Of a DNA stretch of 64,000 nt, positions 48,855 to 62,038 are shown piece after piece. The DNA lies in assembly GCA_022496805.1 (NCBI GenBank), contig CM040086.1:10914501-10978500 (forward strand). The letters run 5' to 3'. This DNA is from Pohlia nutans. Taxonomy: Eukaryota; Streptophyta; Bryopsida; Bryales; Mniaceae. Position numbers and translations under genes: made by a program. Within the stretch, counting starts at the first letter, position 1, and each line of letters begins with the position of its first letter. The notes under the pieces are model-generated. The model saw nothing but the letters and a program-made list of their open reading frames with translations, did no database searches and was not told where the DNA came from.

Positions 48855-50574
48855 ACTACCTTGAACAATAATCATGGTGAATTTGCTTTGCAACCATGAG
48901 ATCGGCTACTAATATGGTATATGTAACCACTTGACTCAAAGCTTGACATAAAAATGCCATGGCTTCTTACTCTTATTTACCAATTCAAGCCTCAAACCTA
49001 TGTAGTAGGATTGTACGAGATGTGACAAATACTTTCTTTATTTTGGTGCCACCAAGACTATTTTTGGGTTGTAGCCAATGCATAAGGTAAAAGGCTCATA
49101 AACCGATCAAATTTCAGTTGCACAAGTTCTTCATGGAATGTTCAAAAGAGTTTTTTTTGGGAGAATGTGCAAACTTTGTTGAAGAGCATTGATGATGGAA
49201 TCAAAAAATTCCAATTTTTTTTTATTTAGTTATGAACTTTGGAAGGTGATGTCATAAATGTTCCTTAAACCGATCAAGTTGTGATGTACATTTGAGGGTG
49301 GGCTGGAAGGCTAAAATCTTCTTTCTGAGAAGATTGACCTAGTGCACGGTTTCTGGTCTTGCTCGGATTACGAGCCCTCGTATGTGACACCTGGCAAAAT
49401 GAATTTCCTCAAACTGAAAACAATTTTTTTTTACAAGCGTGGTATGTTACCAAAATTTTTTTTAAAATTACAGTTAATTATTTTCCCACGAGTGACTAAG
49501 GTCCTACATTTGTGCTGATAGCACATGCATGTTGATGTTCTGAATCATCATGTGTGGAGAACAGGCCCATGGATTTAGGGTTTGGCGCCTTCCACCCGGC
49601 CGGTATCAATCCCAGTGCCCTAAAACCCTGTAGTACTACTTACTCCCGCCATAGCCAAAACCCTTTATCCGCCATGGCCGGGCTGACTTCCTGACTCTTG
49701 CCGTGCTCCTTATTGATTCGGCCTTTTCTGCTTCTGCTTCTGCGCACCTCCCGCCCGCGCTCCAGGTGCACCTTCAATCCAGCGACCTCACTTTTTTCCA
49801 GATCGTGTCGGTCAATTGGATTTGTCCTGCATTCCTGCTTTTCGACATCATCTGTGACGCCGATCTTGTGTCCAGTTTTTATTCTTCTTTAATGCAGGGA
49901 TAATCTTAATAAAATACGAGACCATCGCGTGTTCACTAATCTGAAAGCGATTTGTTGATCCGCGGTGGATATCGACTAGCGCAATTCAATCAGTAGATTA
50001 GCGTGACGATTCATCTGATCACGTAAATTTCTGTATTTGCGGAAGTACTCAAAGGACCTAGAATCAAAAGCGATTGTTCGCATTCCTCGAGTAGTTTTTA
50101 ATGTTGTAATCAGAAGCTCAGGCCGATCAGTGGTTTGGCTCGTAAGGCCCCGATTTACTTTAGTGTGTAAGAATTGTGTTCTTTTTTGGTACGTGACAGT
50201 AGCATTTGCTATGGAGTTCTCTCGAAGTTGTGAAGTCTTTTGGTGCATATGTGAACTGAGTGATGTCGATTACGGTCTTCTTTCTATGATCATCTACAGA
50301 CTAGGTCAAGTGCTTTGTATGACAATCGTACTAGCGAACTTAAATCTCTTGAAATGGCGGCATCTCTTAGTGGACGCAAATGCATTTTTTATTGCAGTCC
50401 TTGTTTAATCTTGAGAGAGTATTGGCTGAAGGTACTTGATTAATGCGCAATACTCCAGGTCTGTGATCATGTCTTCCCAAGTAAAGGGACACCAATCGTT
50501 TTTCCATTGGCGTGCAGGGTCCCGGGGCATGAACACAATCCGTTCCAACTTATTCTTCGCCCAGGCAAGATAGG
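48855..50574 (+). other. Region upstream of importin-9
   Basis: AT-rich to about 49550, then more GC-rich with several AAACCCT-type motifs near 49620-49670, often found near plant housekeeping promoters. It probably contains the promoter and leader of importin-9. No other gene recognised. Confidence 0.45.
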
Positions 50575-53500
50575 ATGGCGAATGGAGCTGCTGCTGTTGA
50601 TGGAGGCCAATTATGGTTGGTCAACTGCCTGAATGCCACACTCGACGCGAATCCGCAAATCCGCACAGCAGCCGAAGAAGCCTTGAAGCAGGCCTCTGTC
50701 CATGCAGGTTCGTCATTGTATTTATCTTAGTTATGAAAGGGTGGTAACCTTAAGCTCGACTGAGCAAGCCGTGAGACTATGCTTCGCAATTTCTGTTAAT
50801 TATTAATCACTTGAGGATTGTGTATAGTAACTGGTAGTTATTTGTTGATGCAATTGTTTACTGTGCTGTAGACGTTGAAATCGGTCATGCTCAAGAGTTC
50901 TGTTGACACTGATTCAATGTTAGCTAGAAGTCTAGAAGATATTTCCTGATCAAGAGCTTAATTTCTGCTTGTCGCTTTTATATTCCTGCACCGATGTTTG
51001 TGGAACGCGAGAATTCTTGATAATTAGTCTGGTTATGCATTCCAGGTTACGGAGTTGCCTTGGCAAAGGCCACTGTAAATAAGGAGCTGCATTTTGGTCT
51101 GCGGCAAATATCCTTTCCAATTCTACTGCAAATGTAAACACTCATAATTAAGGGTAGCTAGCTACAATAGTTTCTGATTGGTCTGAGATACCCGCTTCTT
51201 TTGGTCGAAGTTGTACTCTTTGTCAGTAAAAATAGTCACTGTTATATTCCTTGATTATGCGTGTACCAGTAATATCAAGATAGTGGTAGTGGTAGTCTGT
51301 TATGAGCAACAAAGGTGAATGGGAATGTAAGTGATGCTTAATCTTCACATGAACACAGCTGATCGCATCTTGGTTACCTGAGTCATTTGTGAGTATCCTT
51401 GACTAAAAATCACCTAGCGGCCGTATTGCTGAAGCAGTATGTGAAGCAGCACTGGCAGAAGGATGAGAAGAATTTCGTGGAACCAGAAGTGTCATCTGAA
51501 GACAAGGTTTGTAGTCATTGCACCTTTTGCCAATCACTAGAGTTATAAAGACCTTCCAGCGACACCCGCTTTTGGTGTACTTTCTTAATCGTGGTTGAAT
51601 ATGCAGTATCGGTGATGATCTTGGTGGTTCTTCTATTCAGCCACTTGACCCCTTACCACAAAATCATGTATAAGTACCTGCTATTGTTATAAAATCCATA
51701 ACAGACTAGAAATTGTTCTTATCCTTCCGTGTGTCTTTTACAACTATCGTGCTTAGTGTGATTTTCTGTTTGCAATTTAGTTTCAATGGAGTTTTTACAA
51801 CGTTCATCACCATAATCCAACCTATCCTCTGTTGCAGGCAGCTATTAAAGAACTACTTCCTGCAGCTTTAGAAGATCCTCATGGCAAGATCCGGACTGCG
51901 GTCGGTATGGCTATTGCGTCGATTGCAAATTGGGATTGGCCTGAAGAATGGCCTGGGCTGATGGGATATCTCCTCAGTCTGATTAATGACAGGACGGACG
52001 TTAATAAAGGTAGTGATTTTAGTATTAAATTAGAGGCCAGTGTAAGTTTATGCTGTTTGTGTGGTATTTTTAAGAGTGTACTGACGTTTTCTTGCTTGCG
52101 GATATTCTTCTAGATAGCCTAAGCTGCACATTTTCGTTCTTCGTCCATTTCGACTATATGCAGAGCTTGCTGCATCCATTGTTTCAAAATATTCTTTGTG
52201 ACCTGCTAAATATGCAGATTCAATCCATTCTGATTTTGAGTTTTTGACACAGTGCATGGAGCTTTACGATGCTTAGCTCTGTTTGCTGGGGATTTAGACG
52301 ATGTGCAATTGCCACCGTTGGTGCCAGTCCTTTTTCCTGCTCTCTTTGCAATCGTCACTTCCGTGGAAGTAAGCACGTCACTCCCTTTTTAATCTTGCAG
52401 CGTCAACTATTTTATATCAAGTTACAAAATATCATGAAAATATGCAGTTACTGCCCTTTAGTTGCAATCTTCTTTCTCCTGATGGTCTTGTAGTTCCTCT
52501 GTCATTAGTCTTCGATATATCAGTTACTATTAGCCAGGGGTGGAAGGTAGTCGTCTGGCTCATCTTTGTTGCCGACGTTATTAATGCAAGTGGTTTTGTC
52601 ATGTATAGGCTTATGACAGTTCATTACGTCGCCGAGCCCTTATAATTTTGCATAGTTGTATTTCAACTCTCGGAGTCATGAGTGGTGCATATCAACAGCA
52701 AACAAAGGAGTTGATAACACCTATGCTGAAATCATGGATGGAACAATTTGCTCTTATTTTGACACCTCCTGTGCCATCTGAAGATGCCGATGATTGGGGT
52801 CTTCGAATGGAGGTAGCTAATCTCATAAGACCATGTGGTGTAAAAACTTTCTAGATGTATAGGATTTGAGTTTCTATGAATTCCCTTGGAAACGTTTGGA
52901 TAAATTATTTCTTTGAAAACCATTATTCGCTAAGATATAGATTAGCTGAAACTCTGTGGTGTAACTGTTATATGTCTTACGTTATTTCATGTTTCCTAAT
53001 TCATACCTTCTGTTGCAGACTTTCAAAGTTTTGATGAGAATAGTCGAGAATTTTCCGAAATTGGCTGCAGCAGAATTTCCAGGTATTGGAAGCTCCACCG
53101 TTTCCTTGATGTTAGTCATTGAGGAAGGCTCGAGATGTGAAGAGTCAAAGTTCCAAAGCCATGGTTGCTTGGCTACTGCAGGATGTTAACATCTTCTCGC
53201 TGTCAATCGGTGCATTGTATTAAGCTTGTGCCTAAGTGAAACACCTTCTTGATGTCCATGGCTGGCTTCTGCTTAGGATTTTTTTTTTTTTTTTTCTTTT
53301 TTTGACACGGTTTGTCATTTCATAGCTTGTGTGATATTTCAACATCAAGGTTTTCTCTTTTGCACCAATTCTGGATAAGCTAGCCCAGAAGCAATAGAGA
53401 CTCTTGTATATGCATCGTGATTTGTCTGAAAAAGGCTGTTTCATTTGCATTTTCCTTATGCTTTCTTGTGGGCTAAATATGCTTGTTTACAGGAGTTCTT

Positions 53501-56500
53501 GTTCCTCTATGGCAGACGTTTGTTTCGGGTTTGAAGGTTTACGAACAAGCCTGTGTTCAAGGGGTTGAAGAATCTTTTTCGGGAATGGCAGACTCAGATG
53601 GCACAGACCAAAGCCTAGAATCTTTTGCTATTCAGGTTTTCAATCAAAAGTTTGACATATCTATGCATTGATAGTCACTTGGTGATCTTGGTTGTTGTAA
53701 ATACTCTCTAGTTTGCTACTATTATGCTTTTCAGGTGCCCTGAGATGAGATTTTGTGATACCATTGTTGGATGAGATGTATTGCTATGGAACAATGTGAC
53801 TTGCATCCTAATTGTGGTTTCTATTTTTGCAGCTCTTTGAGTTCTTGCTGACAGCCGTCTCCAGTCCTCGCTTCAGCAAGGTATATATTTTTATATGGAT
53901 TTCTGTTCGCTGCTTCTTCTTAATCTATCTATACTTTGAAGAGCAACCAAGAAGCAGCATTTTTCTGCTGCAGTCCAAGCAATTGAAGTTTGGTTTCCCC
54001 TTTAAATTTCTAAAAATTGAGAGCAAAAAGTAACCAATTCGTCTTCAGCTCAGTGTTGGCATTGCTTTGACTCACAGATAGTGCGGAAAACTGTTGGCGA
54101 ACTTGTCTACTATACTGTGGGTTACATGCAGATGACCGAAGAACAGGTGCTTGTTTCTTCTACGCTATCAGAATTTTGTACTTTCCTCTCCATCAACTTT
54201 TATGCATCCTCCGAAATGTCTATTAAGTAATCTTGCTATCTGTTTAAACTTTTGCCAGGTGCAAACCTGGTCTTCTGATCCAAATCAATATGTTGCCGAT
54301 GAAGATGATGTCACTTATAGTTGTCGCGTATCAGGTTGGAACCATATGCTCAATTCGGCTTTCCCTCAGTTCCATGAACGTCTTCGTGTCTTCTTTTCAT
54401 CCTTATATTGCAGTTCTCAGCTCCAATTTCCTTTATCTCCAGTCAAACTAAAACAAGGTCTTCTCATTTCTATGGATCTTTAGTCTATTGAACACTACAT
54501 TCTGTTGTGGAGTTGACCGAGTTTACTTTTATCAAAGTGCCAATTCATAGAGCATCAAGGTTTCTGCTTCCAACTGTATAGTATTAGCTTCCTGTCAGGG
54601 AGCATGATGGACAATGTATAAGATTTTACAGAGATTCTCGTTTCAGTTCATACATCCATTACAGCAGTGGAGTTGGATGAAACCTTGTACGAGTTTACCT
54701 TGTCAGTTACCTGGTGAAACTTAAAATTCACACTACTTTGTGGCGTTCCCTTGTGAACAGGCATTCTGCTTCTAGAAGAGCTGGTAGCAGTCTTCGAGAT
54801 GGATGGTCTTCGCTTGATAGTTGAGGCTGTGCAACAACGATTGATAGAAGCGAGCCAAGCTAAAGCACAAGGTCGTACTGACTGGTGGAAGGTAAGCACA
54901 CAGTGGTTCCTTGTTTCGTGGAATCCTCCTATGCTCATCTCTAGCAGGGTTGTGTTGTTTGCCTCTTCTTTCTTGTTCCTCCCACATCTCGTTTATGTTC
55001 TGAATTGACAGCTTCGGGAGGCAGCTATCCTTGCGATTGGGACAGTGGCTAATTCGCTTCATGAAGTGGCCAACACAGTACATGAAGCAAAGGTATTCTA
55101 TAACAGCCTCGCTTGGGAGTTGGGACTTATCCAGCACAGTAATTGCAAGTCCTTATTACACATTCCCATACCATTTTTTAAGTTCTGTGTTCTGTGTGCT
55201 TCTTGGGATGGATCGTATCTATGATGAAGTACTGAGTGTAGTTGCTGTTAATCTGCAGGCTGGTTCACTTACGTTTAATTTTGAACCCTTTCTCGACAGC
55301 ATTTTAGCTGAGGATCTTGGATCAGCAGGTGAATGATAAGTTTTTATCATTGAAATTCAATAGTGCGTTGTTGAGATTGACAGAGGATTGTGAGATGGAT
55401 GACGGCTTTCTGCTCTGGTTTTGTTTGAATTTGCAAAGCCTCTTTAGGAGGCCATTTTAGTGTACAAGGCTTAGGTTAACTCTAAACTTCGATACTTATG
55501 GCTTATTTACTTCGATACTTGTTGGTTAGTGATAGAGTTGGTCTTCTACTCTAGAGTTGATAATTTAATTATGTTGGTTTGTATTTTGCAGGTGTTCAAG
55601 AGTGTCCTTTTCTCCATGGCCGCGCATTGTGGGCTGCTGCCAAGTTCTCTACTGCAGTGAGTTTTAAGCAACGATATTTTAAACTTTCAGAAATTTCTGA
55701 TAATTTCATGTTAATAATATGATTAAATGGAGTCAATATTATGACAATTATTGCCGTTGAGACTGGGACTTTGAATGTCCACTAGTGTGACCAGTGTTTA
55801 GCATTATCTTTGAAATACAATTGCGAATAAGATTCACAGTAATCATACATTGAAATTGTCCATATACACGCTAATTAGCTGCCAATGAATATATGCTGTG
55901 CAACAAAGTGCTTTCTGTAATGGTATGACTATTTCTGAGGAACCTAAACATCAGTAAGTTATAGATCAAATATAAAGCGTTTGGTCCTCTAGAACCTGCC
56001 TCTAGCTGCACCTATATCTGGGATGCAAGGTCATGCACATGCTGTCCATATGTATACACTGTAGTGCAAGGTCATAAATATACCTGAATTCGTTGGACTC
56101 TCTCTGTCATGTACTCATGTGTTGGAATTGGATAATTTTTACAGATTGATAAACCAAGATCTGAAAAGTTCTTCTATGCAGCCATTATTGGTTTAGGCGA
56201 TGATATGTGAGTTCTCTACACAGACTTCTCCCTAATCTGCTGAAGGTCTTGCGTTTGAATGTTCTGCTTGTGTTGTGTAGGCATTTCTCTCGTACTATGC
56301 ATTAATTTGGTACTTTCCTTCATCATTGTTGTAGTGCTTGTGACGCATGATCATTCCTAATTTGGGTGGTTGTCCCATATTTTATGGCCATTCTGATTTT
56401 CTGGCTTTTGTATGAACTTGACTATTTAGATTATACTGTATAGCTACTTCGAAGGTTCTAGATGCTTTTAGCTGTGTAATGTGATTTGTCGTGCTCATGT

Positions 56501-59500
56501 CAGATTCATATCTTTCAGTTTTGATACTGAAGATACTATGTAAACTTTGCATTGATGACAACTCTGGGAATGTATTTGGGCTGTTGTAGGCCTGCACCTA
56601 TCCAAGTTGGTGCTTGTCGGGCACTTGCTCAGTTATTTGAGCAAATTGATGTGTCAAGTTTGAGGCCTCATCTTGGGCCTGTGTATGCCGCCCTTGCAAA
56701 ACTACTTCAGGAGGTGGGTTTTATTTCTCAGACATTAATGTCTGCAATTTAAACTGATGCTATATTGACTGCTAACTGCTTGTCATTTGAAACTGCACAG
56801 TAGCTTATGGGATTGAGAATGAGGTACTGTATAGACTAATTACGATCCTAGGTTATGTTGTGAATAAAAAATGAAGTGATATTGGTTTGAACTGAAGAGT
56901 TCAGACCTTGAGACCACCAAAGTTTTTTGGACGTAGTTGTATCTTGAATTTTTCGCATTACAGTATGTAGATTTAGTTGTGCCAGCGTCTACAAGTGGAA
57001 GTATGGTTATCTTGAGACACGTGGTGCTGTTGTACTGAATATGAGCAATTTCATCTGGCAGGCCTCTGATGAGACATTACATCTTGTTTTAGAGACCCTG
57101 CAGGCTGCAATTAAAGCAGGTGAGGTTTTTCTCTGAATTTCCTTAAGGTTTTGGATTACCTATCTCAATCTGTGGTCCCTTTTCTAAGCTCGTTAATAGA
57201 TACCCTGTCAGATCCTTGTCTTTCTCCATCCTTCATGCCCTTATATACTATTCTCCCACTGAAGTTTTTCTTCTCTGAAGTTTGTGTACATCAGCATCAT
57301 GCACATATCTTTCCTTACATCTAGAAAAGCAACAGAAACCTGACTTTTGAGGGTCCGCCTGTTAGAAGTTGATGTAGTTGATGTAGCTGATGTAGTTGCT
57401 GATGAAGTAGGTATCAACTGTCGTCTCCAATTTGGCTTATGATCATTGAATAAGTGCAAAGAGGATTTTATTTGTTGTTTACTCTTGGTTCTTTGTTGTG
57501 TTTCATTTCTAGGTTCTTTTTCCTTTTCAATCTAGTCTGAAGGAGGAGCTTTCCTGTTTCTGTGAATATGCGTTATTTTTTGATGTACAAACGAGCTGAG
57601 ACGTCGACTTTGTTGATTGCCACAGATGACCAAGCAGCATTAGCAGCAGAGCCCGTCATATCTCCTCTCTTACTAAATACTTGGGCTCTTAATGTGTCTG
57701 ATCCATTCATCAGTTTTGATTCACTCGACACCCTAGAGGTAAGTATAAACTGTTTTCCTTTCGAGCCATCCTTGTATCTAGGTTCTTCCATTGTCAAGTG
57801 GGCCATTTGACTCTGCACTGGACATCTTACAATTTATAAGATTATTGCGTGTGTTCATATTTTTATCAAGTTGAAATGGTCTTTATTTAATACCTTCTCT
57901 TAACTTTTTGTACCTGCACTTGCAGTCCCTGAAGAAGGTTCCAGGATGTGCTCAGCCACTTGCACTGCGTGCCTTACCTGTGTTGGCATCTATTTTGGCC
58001 AGCGTAAGTATTTGTATCCATGATCATCTCACTCTCTGAATAAGGCTTTTTTGGTGCTGAGGTAATCCTAGCAGTTGGGAATTGCTGTGTAGTGATGATG
58101 AGGTGTAGGGAAATGTTAGTCACGAACCCTTATGAGCCAGCATATTTATCACAAATCAGCCCTCATCAAAGTTAATGTGTTCATAGTGTGTTTATTTGAG
58201 TCGTATGTTTTGTGGGTTTCAACATTACTGATAGTTTCCGCGGTTTCTGTATTCCTTTCAGCCTCAGCATCAGCCACAGGGCCTTGTGAATGGAGCTCTT
58301 GACCTTCTAGCCATGCTGCTCAAGGCAAGTCCTTACTATCACAGCCTTTGATGTGTTCGTAGCATTTCGAGACTGTACCTAACGTTTGGTCTTGGCATTC
58401 ATTCTGATGATATCTTTGATGGACTTCATGTGGTTAGGATGAAAAATCACTAGATGGGGTCAAAGGCATAATTTAGGAGTTTATGATGAGTAGTCTTCTA
58501 CGTCGGGGATAGTTTATATATTAATCATTCCCTTCGTGAGCCGAGGACCTATGTTTCACCTTTTAGTTTGGGTGCTTTCCTGGCATTATTCTGCTGTGAT
58601 CCCTTTATTCATTTGTCTGTCTGGTGATTATGCTGAAAATGATCTATGTGAGATGAAATTGTCTTGCACGTGCCAAATCTCATCAGCAAGTAGCTGACCC
58701 TGCGTTTGAATTACACTAATGCAGAAAGCGCCTGTGGAAGTTGTGAAAGCCGCATATGATGCATCATTCAAATCTGTGGTTGCTATAATTCTTCAGAGCT
58801 CGGACACAAGTGAGCTTCAGGTGAATGTCCTGTATTTGGACTAGTCATTGATCATGATTACTTTCTCCGCTTTGTGGAGCATTTAATTTGCCGTTGATCA
58901 TGATTACATTATCCACGTTAGCTACTTTATATGTGAATGCGTTTTTGAACTGCTCTTGTAGCATGCTGTATCTGACAATGTTCAATTCTATGATGTGTTC
59001 ACTGACCTTTGATGTGTATTGCTGATCTTCAGAATTCAACTGAGTGTCTGGCAGCGTTTGTTAGAGAAGGGAGTGAGGCTTTATTAGAGTGGGGCGGGGA
59101 TGCAGACCAGACCATGCGCATGCTTTTAGATTCAGTTGCAAGGTATATTCTTAGAAACAAAACATTGCAAGTCTTTCCATTATTTTATGAGCATAGATTT
59201 ACAAATTGCAGCAATGTTTGAAGTTTTGTTAAGCAGACGGTTACTTCTGAGAGATCGCCGGTTCACTGCTTTTTTTTTTGCATGTTCACGAGTCCTACCG
59301 GTATTACTATGGAAGTCTTCTTTATGTGACACTTGCTTTGGTGTATGTATAGGTTGCTGAACCCAGAACAAGACAGCTCGTCTGCTTTGTTTGTTGGAAA
59401 TCTTGTGACACAACTCATCATGCAGCTCTCTGTGCGCATGGCTCCGCACATTCGGGATCTGATTGCTGCTCTTGTCATTCGCATGCAGTCAACAGATGTT

Positions 59501-62038
59501 GCTGTATTTAAAACAACACTTATAATTGTGTTTGCAAGATTGGTATGAGACACATCACTTTTCTTTAGCTTTTTTCCTTGCTGCACAAAATTCCATGTCA
59601 GTGTTATGGTATTATTCACATAAGTGCCATCATTTTCATGCAGAAGTTTATTTTTTATTTTTTAATGGTTTTATCTAATTCATCCTTAGGAACATTCTCA
59701 ATTTTTTAAACTAGTTGATCATGTTGCGTTCAGGTGCATATGGCATCTCCAAATGTTGGGCAGCTTATTGACCTTCTGGCAACCATTCCCACCAAAGAAC
59801 ATGAGAATGCACTTTCTTACGTAATGTCAGTGTGGGTGATGCATCAGGGTGAGTCATTTGAGAGTAGCTGGCAGATACAAACTTGAACTCTTTCTTCAGT
59901 GTATTGTTGGGGTTGAAGGGTGTACAAACATGTCATTTACTCTACAGAGCGTGTTTTTATTGAAAATTTCATCTTGAGTTCTGAAGGCATCCGGCACATC
60001 AGTTTAGGTGCCTCTTAATTGACACTAGAACGTTATAGATGCAATCTTTTCATGACAATATATGGTAGGTGTACAGATTCAGAAATTGTGGTCTATCCTG
60101 TGTTGTCTCTAGGTGAAATACAGGGGTCTTATCAAATCAAGGTGAGCACTACTGCTTTGGCGTTGCTGCTGGCATGTGGCCATCCTCAGCTCTCACAAAT
60201 TTATGTGCAAGGACATATCATCAAGGTATGTCGATAAATGAGTCGGAGCTTTCTCTTCAGTAGGTGGTTGCAATTTTGAATTATTTGTTTCTTCATGTTG
60301 ATGTATGCTGATTTCTTTGCAATTGTTACATCTTGGCTGCGAATCAACTGTCATGCTATAATTACTGTAGTGAGCATCGTTGAGGTTCAATACCATCTGA
60401 TCTTTTCTTGTTTTTTCTAGTCAAATGCTAGTGGAATTGTGACTCGCTCTCGGGCCAAGGTTGCTCCCGACCAATGGACACGTGTGCCTCTTCAAGCGAA
60501 GGTATCTTCTTTTTAGTTTAACTTGAACAATGCTATTTGTATGGATATTGCAATGACGAGTGTGAACTGCTATCAAATTCATTTGGCTGGCATCTTGCTC
60601 TAGAATGAAGCAAAATACGTCTCGTTTGAAAAATGAAACAGTTGACATTTGAGTTTCGCCAGAGGCCAAGAGTAATCCAAATTATTGATGATCCGCATCA
60701 CCAACATGACGGAGGTTGCCTAAAAGACCACGTTACCTGTTTTGTGTTGGATATGTTTTATTGCCATGACAAGATTAGTGCAAACTGTAATGCATGGAGT
60801 GACTGATAAGTGGTCATGATCTCACATACATTGATTTTATGCATGTGCAGCTTCTGGCCTTGCTTGCTGATTCCTTGGTGGAGGCTCAAGAGCAAAGGAC
60901 AGCAACGGCACTTGACAATGTAAGCTGCACAGCTAAATAGGATGTTTGGGTATTACTTCATCAATTGCAATTGTGTTACGAGTTGCTTGTAGCGTCCTCT
61001 GTCAGCCCTTGTCGTGATATTAACATGGAATGGGAAGGGAACTTCAGATAGCACTAAACTAATTTGCTATCACTAATTTCAGGATGAAGAGTGGGAAGAT
61101 GCTGATGAAGATGAGGACGAGGATGAGGATGATGAAGAAGAGGATGCAGGTGCTATGGATGTCAAGTTAAACAAAGAGTCTTCATCTGTATTTAAAGAGC
61201 TCTCAGGATATGAACATTTATTAACAGAGGAGGTATGTAAATTTCTCGTTGATTGAAATGATATAATTGTAACATTTTTTTCAACGCGGTAACATTGAAC
61301 ATGACATCATTCGAACCAAAATAGCTGTTCAGAGATCTCTGTGGGTAATTTTTTTCAAATTCCGAGTTCTGTCCTGGAATCAATCTGCAATTTTTGCTGC
61401 AATATTTCTGTCTTTGTTGATTTCTGCCTCGTTCTGTGAAGCTTGAGGATGGTGACTACCAAGAGGATCCATGTGCTGCTACTGACCCTCTGAATAAGGT
61501 ATGCTTCAATCAAAGCAGTTTTGACGTTGTTGGGTTTTCTTATGCTTAGAAGAACATTTCATATGGTGATATTTTAAACTGGCCAATATCCAGTTCCTGC
61601 TGTTCAACTTCTTTCAGCCGTCCCGAAGTATTTTGTGTCTTAATCCGACTGTACTGTCACAATTAAGTCACGATGTCATGCTCTTTGATTGGCAGATAAA
61701 TCTTACGGTGTATGTGTCTGGTTTCATCAAGCAACTCTGGGAAAGAGATGGAGCATCTTTTGAGCAGTTGTGTCAGGTAGATTTCTCAAGGTCAACTTTG
61801 TCGCTGTCAGTTTTATGTACAATCTCAACACGAGTTGATTATCGTTAATATTTCTCGATAGTATATTAATTGCTTATAATTTCCTTGTGTGCTCCTATTT
61901 ATAGGTGCAGTGTAGGTTGCTCTTATTCTAGCTCTGTGATGGTCATACTCGTTTGCATATGCTCAATTTTCCTTCGTGATTCTGCAGACTCTCACAGATT
62001 CAGAGAAAGGCGTGATTCAATCTGCCGTTAGCAGATAA
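50575..62038 (+). CDS. IPO9: Importin-9 (importin-beta family nuclear transport receptor)
   Basis: HEAT-repeat import receptor that binds RanGTP and, from animal work, carries histones and ribosomal proteins. Thirty-two exons join in frame to 1045 residues (family about 1020-1045): 50575-50707, 51046-51107, 51414-51506, 51838-52009, 52253-52368, 52609-52812, 53019-53082, 53493-53635, 53833-53880, 54078-54146, 54259-54334, 54761-54891, 55012-55092, 55259-55328, 55592-55656, 56145-56206, 56590-56713, 57062-57119, 57626-57738, 57926-58003, 58262-58324, 58725-58820, 59033-59142, 59353-59542, 59734-59848, 60113-60225, 60421-60501, 60851-60919, 61083-61232, 61442-61498, 61696-61776, 61988-62038. 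Landmarks: importin-beta N-terminus with GLRQLAAVLLKQYVKQHW, then IANWDWPEEWPGLM, VHGALRCLALFAGDLDD, and the acidic insert DEEWEDADEDEDEDED near residue 940. Intron 2 is AT-AC and intron 21 is GC-AG. Confidence 0.97.
51108..51413 (+). other. U12-type AT-AC intron (importin-9 intron 2)
   Basis: Starts ATATCCTTTC, the full minor-spliceosome donor consensus. It has a branch site TCCTTGAC 11 bases before its terminal AC. The spliced frame reads GLRQ|LAAVLLKQ, the expected importin-9 sequence, while no GT-AG choice gives it. Confidence 0.95.
58325..58724 (+). other. GC-AG intron (importin-9 intron 21)
   Basis: Donor is AAG|GCAAGT and acceptor is TGCAG. The join reads LLAMLLK|KAPVEVVKAAYD and keeps frame. 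GCAAGT after AG is the usual context of the minor GC-AG class of U2 introns. Confidence 0.85.

Noticed and set aside
51108..51140. Extending importin-9 exon 2 to the GTAAAC donor near 51133
   Set aside because: It would add residues not seen in the family and shift the join to exon 3. The AT-AC boundaries give the exact family sequence.
61083..61160. Acidic repeat in importin-9 as a simple-repeat artefact
   Set aside because: The frame stays open through the Asp/Glu run and into VKLNKESSSVFKELSGYEH; acidic inserts at this position are known in the family.
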